Below, piece by piece: positions 1-5,060 of a stretch of 12,344 nt of DNA (its first letter is position 1; each line of letters opens with the position of its first letter). A program made the translations under genes and the position numbers. The notes under the pieces were generated by a model. That model was not told the origin of the DNA and did no database searches. It worked only from the letters and a program-made list of their open reading frames with translations. Source of the stretch: Acidobacteriota bacterium (lineage in GTDB: Bacteria > Acidobacteriota > Terriglobia > Terriglobales > Acidobacteriaceae); NCBI GenBank assembly GCA_023441255.1, contig JAEZPW010000107.1, positions 1-12,344 of the forward strand, written 5' to 3'.

Positions 1-15
1 GTCCCAGCACAACTG

Positions 16-45
16 ACGCCGGGTCAAAGACCCGGCGCTACACAA
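16..45. repeat. Single-hairpin copy of the acacaa-tailed palindromic repeat
   Basis: A perfect 9-bp stem, cgccgggtc / gacccggcg, closes a 3-base aaa loop (17-37) and is followed by gctacacaa. The same hairpin and tail recur at 411-441, 9670-9698 and 11804-11834. It starts about 13 bases beyond the rpmF stop codon, so on the minus strand it could also act as a transcript-end hairpin, but no T-run follows it. Its repeat nature is seen directly; a terminator role is inference. Confidence 0.7.
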
Positions 46-57
46 TTCGAGGCAGAC

Positions 58-243
58 TTACTTTGCCTCTTCGACTTCCAGCACTTCGCGGTCTTTGTAG
101 TATCCGCACTTGGGGCAGGCACGATGCGGCATCTTCCGCTCGTGGCAGTTGGGGCACTCCGACAGCGACTGCGCCGTCAGATGGTCGTGCGCTCGACGGG
201 TCGCCGTGCGCCGCTTGGAATGTCTCCGTTTCGGATTTGCCAT
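58..243 (-). CDS. rpmF: 50S ribosomal protein L32
   Basis: This is a 61-residue structural protein of the large ribosomal subunit. It begins MANPKRRHSKRRTATRRAHD, the basic N-terminal tail typical of L32 that binds rRNA. It carries a zinc-ribbon pattern of two CxxC pairs: CPNC (Cys30, Cys33) and CPKC (Cys43, Cys46). Length and motif order match the zinc-binding bacterial form (C+ paralogue), so expression may depend on zinc in species that also carry a C- copy; none is visible here. The ATG at 243 is preceded by AGAGG with a 6-base spacer. It lies 222 bases after the DUF177/YceD gene on the same strand, the classic yceD-rpmF pairing that often continues to plsX and fabH, beyond the window edge. 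The gap holds an invasive palindromic repeat. Confidence 0.97.
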   Translation of the reverse strand: MANPKRRHSKRRTATRRAHDHLTAQSLSECPNCHERKMPHRACPKCGYYKDREVLEVEEAK

Positions 244-336
244 GAAAACCTCTTACCTCGGACCGCCGTTCTCGCGGAAAACATCCTCGGAGAATGCGGC
301 TTGGATTTTTCAAGTCGGGGCGATGGTGCACTAAGC

Positions 337-441
337 GCTTGTGTGGTGCCGGGTCTCCGACCCGGCAGAGCGCTAAGGTCGATTTCAACCCTATGTTACT
401 GGACACAGCACGCCGGGTCACAGACCCGGCGCTACACAAGC
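337..441. repeat. Composite palindromic element, long copy A
   Basis: A 105-base element runs from gcttgtgt to acacaagc, an 8-base terminal inverted repeat. It holds two GC-rich hairpins: gccgggtc-tcc-gacccggc (348-366) and cgccgggtc-aca-gacccggcg (411-431). A non-palindromic spacer between them contains cgctaaggt and caaccctatgt. The right-hand 74 bases (367-440) align without gaps to 9625-9698, with about 10 mismatches by eye. The structure resembles REP doublets or a miniature mobile element. It sits between yceD and rpmF inside a presumed operon. Confidence 0.75.
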
Positions 442-465
442 CGCCTCGATTCCAATCACCAGCAA

Positions 466-1008
466 CTATATCTTCAAATTCTTCAATGCGTCCCAGCGCG
501 GATCAGCCGGCTGGGGCTTGCAGTTGCAAGGACCGGCGTTCAGGTCCTTACCACAGTGCGGGCACAGGCCCTTGCAGTCCTCGCGGCATACCGTCTTGAC
601 CGGCACGGCCAGTACGAGCTGTTCTCGCAGCACGTCTTCGAGCTCCAGCCCGTCACCGGCGTAGTAGCCGATCTCGGCTTCCGCCTGCGTCACTGAAATC
701 TCTTCCGGACCCGCATCCACTCCCTGGGGGCGGTAGATCAGGTCGAAATCGCGCTTCACGTCGCGCGTGACCGGCTCAAGGCACCTCGCACAGTTGATCT
801 GGAGCGTGGTGGAGAAACCGGCGACGACCCGGATGTCCTCGATCGACTTCATCCGTCCGCCGCGATGCTCGGTCAGCAGTTCGGCGTGGCCTTTCGCCTT
901 CAGCGGTGCGCTCTGAACAGCGTCCGGACCAAGTTCGAACGTGCCGGGCGGGAACTCCCGGTCGAACTCCACCGGGCGCAGTTCCAAGTCATGTATATCG
1001 ATGAACAT
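466..1008 (-). CDS. yceD: DUF177 / YceD family protein
   Basis: A 180-residue member of the DUF177 (YceD, plant DUF177A) family, small proteins encoded next to rpmF and associated with 23S rRNA accumulation and ribosome biogenesis. The family signature is the central Cys pair in INCARCLEPV (Cys73, Cys76). The C-terminal Cys-rich segment CREDCKGLCPHCGKDL...CNC (Cys141, 145, 149, 152, 161, 163) probably binds metal. The fold and acidic middle (residues 85-130, ending GLELEDVLREQL) also fit. I chose the ATG at 1008 (MFIDIHDLEL); an in-frame GTG at 1017 adds three residues and neither has a clear Shine-Dalgarno. A sigma70-like promoter lies 118 bases upstream. The molecular function of the family is only partly established. 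Confidence 0.9.
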   Translation of the reverse strand: MFIDIHDLELRPVEFDREFPPGTFELGPDAVQSAPLKAKGHAELLTEHRGGRMKSIEDIRVVAGFSTTLQINCARCLEPVTRDVKRDFDLIYRPQGVDAGPEEISVTQAEAEIGYYAGDGLELEDVLREQLVLAVPVKTVCREDCKGLCPHCGKDLNAGPCNCKPQPADPRWDALKNLKI

Positions 1009-1125
1009 CGCAAACACACATCAGCCGCGCGCGAACTTTCCGGCGCAACGGGGATCCCCGACAGCCGCAGGCCGCGGGGGCAGACAGCCACCCAGGCAGG
1101 AAATGACTCCTCAGGGTAAAAAATA

Positions 1126-1154
1126 AGAATACGGGCTGGGCGGCAGTGTGTCAA
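1126..1154 (-). promoter_or_regulatory. Sigma70-type promoter for yceD-rpmF
   Basis: Read on the minus strand, TTGACA (1149-1154) is followed by a 17-base spacer and TATTCT (1126-1131). The -35 box matches the consensus exactly, the spacer is ideal, and the -10 box is 4 of 6. Transcription would start near 1119, leaving about 110 bases of untranslated leader before the yceD ATG. It points away from the glycosyltransferase and toward yceD. No other candidate in the 1009-1185 gap is as good. Confidence 0.75.
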
Positions 1155-1296
1155 TCAAACCATAGGGTTAACCCGCCTCCACACGATGGCAACGTCCGCC
1201 ACCACCGTCACGCCGTTGGCAACGGTGGCGAACCTTTACACCCTGCTGTGCGTACAATTGTCCATCGGAAATCCAGCTGGAAAATGGAGATCCTGC

Positions 1297-2919
1297 TTGG
1301 CAACTTCACAAAACCGTGCGCCCGTCGTCGAGATGCGCAGGACCGGAACGGCTGCGCGCCGCCAGAACTGGTTTGTCGGCGGCCCGGCCATCGTCCTCTA
1401 TATAGCCGCCGCGCTCTTCATTCTTCTGATCGCCTTCGCCCGGCATTACGGCTATTTTCGCGACGAACTCTATTACCTCGACTGCGCGCAGCACCTTGAC
1501 TTCGGCTACGTGGACCAGCCTCCGCTGATTGCACTGGTCACGTGGTTCGCCGTGCATGTGTTCGGAACAGGGTTGATCGGACTGCGACTGCTGCCGGCGC
1601 TCGCCGGGGCGGGCACCGTGGTGCTGGCCGGAGCGCTGGCCCGCGAGATGGGCGGACGCCGCTTCGCGCAGGCATTCGCCGCCATCTGCGTCGCCATCGC
1701 GCCAATCACGCTCGCGATGTCGCATATATTGACCATGAACGCCTTCGAGCCCCTCTTCTGGATGGGCTGCGCTTGGATCGTGCTGCGCATCGTCAACACG
1801 GGCGACCAGCGGCTCTGGATCGCCTTCGGCGTGCTCGCCGGAATCGGGCTGCAGAACAAGTACAGCATGGGCTTCTTCGCCGCCGCGTTGATGGTCGGCG
1901 TGCTGCTGACGCCTTTGCGCAAGTCGCTGGCCCAGCGCTGGATCTGGATCGGCGGCGCGATGGCATTCCTCATCTTCCTGCCGAACCTGATCTGGCAGAT
2001 CCGCTACGACTTTCCGTTCCTGACGCTCATGCGAAATATCCGCGCCAGCGGCCGCGACGTGGTGCTGGGGCCGCTCGAATTTCTAGGGCAGCAGGCGCAG
2101 ATCGTACATCCGCTCACGTTCCTGCTGGTGGTCCCGGCGGCGTTGTGGTTTCTCTTCTTTAACAGTGAGGGCCGGCGGTATCGCGTGCTGGGCTGGGCGT
2201 GGGTGTCCCTGCTGCTGTTCTTCATGCTGACGCACGGCAAGAACTACTACATGGGACCGGGATACGCCATGATGTTTGCCGCCGGTGCTGTCTGGTTCGA
2301 GCGCATCACGCAGCGGGCGGACCAGGTTCGCGAAGCCAGCCTGGGTGGGCGCTGGGTGCGTGCGGTTGTCACCGCGCTGCTGGTCGTTACAGGGGCTATC
2401 GTCGCACCGCTGGCACTGCCGGTACTGCCGCCCATGACTTACATCGCCTATACGCAGAAGCTGCACCTGATGCCACCGGCCATGGAACATCAGCGGAACG
2501 GCCCGCTCGGCAACCAGATCTACGCTGACATGTTCGGGTGGGACGAGATGGCGCGTAACGTCGCCATTGCCTGGCACAGCCTGCCCGAAGGACAGCGGCA
2601 GAAGACCGCCATCGTGGCCAACGGCTACGGCCAGGGTGGGGCTATCGACTTCTTCGGACCGAAGTATGATCTGCCGAAGTCGATCGGCCTGCACCAGAGC
2701 GCCTGGCTCTGGGGCCCCGGCAACTACACGCTGCGCAGCATCCTGGTGATGGGCGACGATATCGAAACGCTCTCGCGCAAGTGCGGCAAAGTGACGAAGC
2801 TCGGCGAGGTCTCGCACCCACTATCGCGCCGCGACGAGCACTGGGACATCCTGCTGTGCGAGAACGATACCGACACACCGTTCACGGCGATTTGGCCGAG
2901 TTTGAGGAAGTGGGATTGA
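1297..2919 (+). CDS. PMT/ArnT-like membrane glycosyltransferase
   Basis: This is a polytopic inner-membrane protein of the dolichyl-phosphate-mannose protein mannosyltransferase / ArnT superfamily (PMT_2 type, GT-C fold). Such enzymes move a sugar from a polyprenyl-phosphate carrier to lipid or protein on the outer face of the membrane. After a first membrane helix comes YFRDELYYLDCAQHL...YVDQPPL (residues about 53-77). This is the first external loop, whose Asp-Glu pair is the expected catalytic/metal site. Many hydrophobic segments follow to about residue 370, then a soluble C-terminal domain. Start choice: TTG at 1297 has GGAG with a 7-base spacer. ATG at 1333 has no Shine-Dalgarno, and ATG at 1186 adds 37 unfamily-like residues. 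Donor and acceptor cannot be predicted. It is transcribed divergently from yceD with no operon partner. Confidence 0.85.
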   Translation: MATSQNRAPVVEMRRTGTAARRQNWFVGGPAIVLYIAAALFILLIAFARHYGYFRDELYYLDCAQHLDFGYVDQPPLIALVTWFAVHVFGTGLIGLRLLPALAGAGTVVLAGALAREMGGRRFAQAFAAICVAIAPITLAMSHILTMNAFEPLFWMGCAWIVLRIVNTGDQRLWIAFGVLAGIGLQNKYSMGFFAAALMVGVLLTPLRKSLAQRWIWIGGAMAFLIFLPNLIWQIRYDFPFLTLMRNIRASGRDVVLGPLEFLGQQAQIVHPLTFLLVVPAALWFLFFNSEGRRYRVLGWAWVSLLLFFMLTHGKNYYMGPGYAMMFAAGAVWFERITQRADQVREASLGGRWVRAVVTALLVVTGAIVAPLALPVLPPMTYIAYTQKLHLMPPAMEHQRNGPLGNQIYADMFGWDEMARNVAIAWHSLPEGQRQKTAIVANGYGQGGAIDFFGPKYDLPKSIGLHQSAWLWGPGNYTLRSILVMGDDIETLSRKCGKVTKLGEVSHPLSRRDEHWDILLCENDTDTPFTAIWPSLRKWD

Positions 2920-2958
2920 GGGAGGGGCGGTTGTGGTAGCCCCAACCTCAATTTGTTT

Positions 2959-3040
2959 GTCATTCCAAGCGGAGCGAGGAATCGCTACGGCCGAAGCAGT
3001 CGTGGTGTGGGTAGCGGTTCCTCGCTCCGCTCGGAATGAC
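2959..3040. repeat. BIME-like inverted repeat pair
   Basis: The left arm 2959-2988 (gtcattcc, agcggagcgaggaa, cgctac) and the right arm 3011-3040 are reverse complements at about 28 of 30 positions, with a 22-base loop. The right arm plus flank (3005-3042) recurs in the same orientation at 9747-9784. This cattccgagc-type repeat is intergenic in many acidobacterial genomes (general knowledge). It lies downstream of the glycosyltransferase stop, where it could stabilise the 3' end of that mRNA. Confidence 0.75.
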
Positions 3041-3092
3041 AACTGTTCCGCGAACTGTCTCGCGCCGGAGTCATTGTGAGTGTCCGCGAACT

Positions 3093-3127
3093 GCCCCGCT
3101 CAAGCCAAAAGAAGGCTTGAACGGGGC
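3093..3127. terminator. Long stem-loop between convergent genes
   Basis: A 14-base arm (gccccgctcaagcc) pairs with ggcttgaacggggc across a 7-base loop aaaagaa, with a single G-T type mismatch. It lies between the plus-strand glycosyltransferase and the minus-strand DUF1801 gene, where a bidirectional terminator would be expected. There is no downstream U-tract on either strand, so it may instead be a repeat hairpin or an mRNA-stabilising structure. Confidence 0.5.
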
Positions 3128-3180
3128 ACCCGGCCTCATGCGACCTTTGGCCAGTAGATGCACACTGGACGGAGCTTACC

Positions 3181-3606
3181 TTAAACCTTCTTCGGCTTCG
3201 CCTTGCCCTTCCCCTCGATGTTCAGCGCCACAGCGGCGCGGATGAGATCCTTCAGGGCTGCCTCGTCAATCTTGTCGTCTTCGTGGATGTCGATGGCGCG
3301 CCTGACGTTCCCGTCGAGGCTGGAGTTGAACACGCCGGCAGGGTCCTTCAACGCCGCTCCCTTTGCAAAGGTCATCTTGACGACGTTCTTGTACGTCTCT
3401 CCCGTGCAGACGATGCCGCCGTGCGACCAGACGGGGACGCCTGGCGAGGTGGCCTTGGCCCACTTCCACTCTTCGATGATCTCAGGGTCGGCCTGGTGTA
3501 CGATCTCGCGTATTTTCGCCAGGGTCTTGCCGCGCCAGTCTCCAAGTTCCTTGATCTTGGCGTCGATCGATGCAGAGGCAGATTTCGTCGGAACGGGGTC
3601 TTTCAT
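3181..3606 (-). CDS. DUF1801 domain protein
   Basis: A 141-residue cytosolic protein of the DUF1801 family (YdhG/YdeI-like, SRPBCC-unrelated fold), of unknown biochemical role. Family hallmarks are IDAKIKELGDWRGKTLAKIR near the N terminus, ADPEIIEEWKW (about 40-50), VPVWSHGGIVCTGETYKNVV (about 58-77), then MTFAKGAALKDPAGVFNSSL and the closing DKIDEAALKDLIRAAVALN. It ends in a Lys-rich tail, KGKAKPKKV. The ATG at 3606 has GGAG with a 6-base spacer; a GTG seven codons upstream has none and is rejected. It stands alone, convergent with the glycosyltransferase. Family assignment is firm; function is not known. Confidence 0.9.
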   Translation of the reverse strand: MKDPVPTKSASASIDAKIKELGDWRGKTLAKIREIVHQADPEIIEEWKWAKATSPGVPVWSHGGIVCTGETYKNVVKMTFAKGAALKDPAGVFNSSLDGNVRRAIDIHEDDKIDEAALKDLIRAAVALNIEGKGKAKPKKV

Positions 3607-3793
3607 GTACAGCTCCAACTCTCGCACTTGTTCTTAGTTGCGCTCAGCGCAAGGTGGTATGTCCGTAAAGAGGCGACGTAATCGGCTTCCCCATATAACG
3701 AAAGGAACGTTGTGTGGACCGCCGGCGCGAAATGCATAGGTGTTGAATTTCAGTACGTTGTTCCGGTTCTCGATGGAATCTCGCAAGCGGCTT

Positions 3794-3976
3794 CGTCCCG
3801 CGAGGGACGGAACGAATTTAGCCCCGGATGAAATCCGGGGATAGCGCATGTAAGCGTGCAAGTGCCGGAGGCACGGCGGAAATGCGCTTCCGGCGTGCCT
3901 CCGGCACTTAATCGTCTCGTCGGCTTCTACCCAGCACTGCGTGCTGGGCTAAATTCATTGCATGCCTCCGGCATGC
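3794..3976. repeat. Cluster of five palindromes
   Basis: In order: cgtccc-gcga-gggacg (3794-3809); ccccgga-tgaaa-tccgggg (3822-3840); a perfect 16-base inverted repeat aagtgccggaggcacg (3860-3875) with its partner at 3894-3909; cccagcac-tgc-gtgctggg (3930-3948); and gcatgcc-tcc-ggcatgc (3960-3976). The ctccggca core is shared by the third and fifth. This looks like a chain of REP-type units rather than a single structured RNA, but stacked hairpins of this density would also form in RNA. Confidence 0.75.
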
Positions 3977-4050
3977 ACTAGCCAGGAACAACGTCTTGAC
4001 ACCACACGGGAATTCTCGCCGCCACATAAATCCTTCACTGCGCTCAGAAA

Positions 4051-4149
4051 TGACAAGTGGGAGGGTGTGGGGCGGCGGAACAAGTGACAAGCGGGAGGGT
4101 GCGGGGCGCGGAACAAAGACAAGCGGGAGGTGTGGGGCGGCGGAACAGA
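4051..4149. repeat. Three-unit 33-base tandem repeat
   Basis: Units start at 4051, 4085 and about 4117 and are 34, 32 and 33 bases long. Each reads roughly tgacaag-ygggaggg-tgygggg-cgg-cggaaca, with small indels. The third unit runs to within about 30 bases of the stop codon at 4180. The lengths are not multiples of three, so this is a noncoding minisatellite. Confidence 0.75.
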
Positions 4150-4179
4150 GGCGGAATTCGGCCGTTCCGGCCCGGTGAT

Positions 4180-4731
4180 TCATCTCTTGTCGGTGCGGGC
4201 TTTCAGAACAGGATCGGCGGGCGGCTCGGACGGCATCGGCTGGCGAACGGATTTCTTGTAGTCGTCGCTGTTGGTCTGATAGCAGGGCAGCGGTATGCGT
4301 CTGCGGTCCAGATCGACCCTGGGGGCATCGGGCGCGTAGATCAGCGGCTCGTAGGGGTGGTCGGGCCAGTCTCGAGCGGTCAAGCGCGCGAGGGTCTCGT
4401 CACAGTCCGGCACGCGCAAGGCTGTGAGTTCGTGAACCAGCGAGTAATCGAACCCTACCTCTGAGAGCCGCGGCTGATAAGGAAGGAAGGTGAAAACGAG
4501 CTTGATCAAGCTCCATTCGTCGTGACCGATCTCGGTTTCCGCAAGGAAGACCTCACGACTGGAAAAGAATGAAGAACGCGGGTCGGCCAGCGCGACGGCG
4601 ACGATGCGCACCCGCATGGACGTTTTCGCAGGAGCGTCTGGCCACCGAAGTTGCCCTTCAGCCCGGCTGCCGCTCCCCGGAGGGAAAATGGCCAGCAATG
4701 CCACTGCTGCGATGCAGGTTGCCATCCTCAT
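4180..4731 (-). CDS. Hypothetical exported protein
   Basis: I do not recognise this 183-residue protein. The first 24 residues (MRMATCIAAVALLAIFPPGS...SRA) form a Sec signal peptide with a likely cut after SRA. The mature part is soluble, without membrane segments. It contains FFSSREVFLAETEIGHDEW, a Tyr/Phe-rich stretch (LVFTFLPYQPRL) and two cysteines near 110 and 149 that could pair. The tail is basic and disordered. GAGG lies 11 bases before the ATG; a second ATG two codons on is an equal alternative. It is co-directional with the pyr genes but separated from pyrC by 329 bases, so operon membership is uncertain. Periplasmic location is inference from the signal peptide. Confidence 0.75.
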   Translation of the reverse strand: MRMATCIAAVALLAIFPPGSGSRAEGQLRWPDAPAKTSMRVRIVAVALADPRSSFFSSREVFLAETEIGHDEWSLIKLVFTFLPYQPRLSEVGFDYSLVHELTALRVPDCDETLARLTARDWPDHPYEPLIYAPDAPRVDLDRRRIPLPCYQTNSDDYKKSVRQPMPSEPPADPVLKARTDKR

Positions 4732-4774
4732 CGGCTATTTAGCCTCGACACTTGCGCTGCGCCTCAGGACGTTC

Positions 4775-5008
4775 TCAGCCGCGCGACCAAAGGTCCTCGC
4801 TACCGATTCCCACAGACCCCGGAATCTTAAGCAGAGCACCCAAACGTGGCAGGTGGTTGCCCACTTCGACGCAAACGGGACAGCGTATTGGCGAAAATGG
4901 AACATGAGGCATGTAGCTGGTTTCGTTACGAAACAGCGTACATCCGGTTTGTTTGCAGTTCGCTAGCGGACAGACACTGCTACTACGCCTGGCCGGAACC
5001 GCCGGCAT
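4775..5008 (-). CDS. Possible small Cys-rich protein
   Basis: A 77-residue open frame lies between pyrC (52 bases downstream of its stop) and the exported protein (43 bases upstream of its start), on the same strand. Five cysteines occur: CPLANC (Cys13, Cys18), Cys23 and CPVC (Cys43, Cys46), a plausible zinc-knuckle arrangement. The stretch LFRNETSYMPHVPFSPIRC is not low-complexity and reads like real protein. Against it, there is no Shine-Dalgarno before the ATG at 5008 and no recognised family. It is the only coding candidate in the 329-base gap 4732-5060, which otherwise shows nothing. Confidence 0.35.
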   Translation of the reverse strand: MPAVPARRSSSVCPLANCKQTGCTLFRNETSYMPHVPFSPIRCPVCVEVGNHLPRLGALLKIPGSVGIGSEDLWSRG

Positions 5009-5060
5009 AAGACATTGATGTCCAAATGTCCGGTTCGGTTCGCGTGCGAGACTCGCGATT

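Larger units (their letters stand above)
3607..4179. other. Gene-free region filled with palindromes and repeats
   Basis: I see no credible gene in these 573 bases. The open frames here cross the repeats and have no start signals or family resemblance. The left part (3607-3790) is plain intergenic sequence that would hold the promoter of the DUF1801 gene. The middle holds a palindrome cluster. The right part has a repeat fragment (about 4029-4056, ccttcactgcgctcagaaat) and a three-unit tandem repeat running almost to the stop of the next gene. Confidence 0.7.

Noticed and set aside
2083..2817. A 244-residue minus-strand open frame opposite the glycosyltransferase
   Set aside because: It is the antisense shadow of a well-supported membrane protein, with no recognisable motif.
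3634..3861. 75-residue minus-strand open frame upstream of the DUF1801 gene
   Set aside because: It crosses the palindrome cluster, has no ribosome site and shows no protein-like conservation pattern.
4051..4149. Open frame reading through the tandem repeats
   Set aside because: Unit lengths of 34, 32 and 33 are not multiples of three, so the reading frame shifts between units; the translation is low-complexity.
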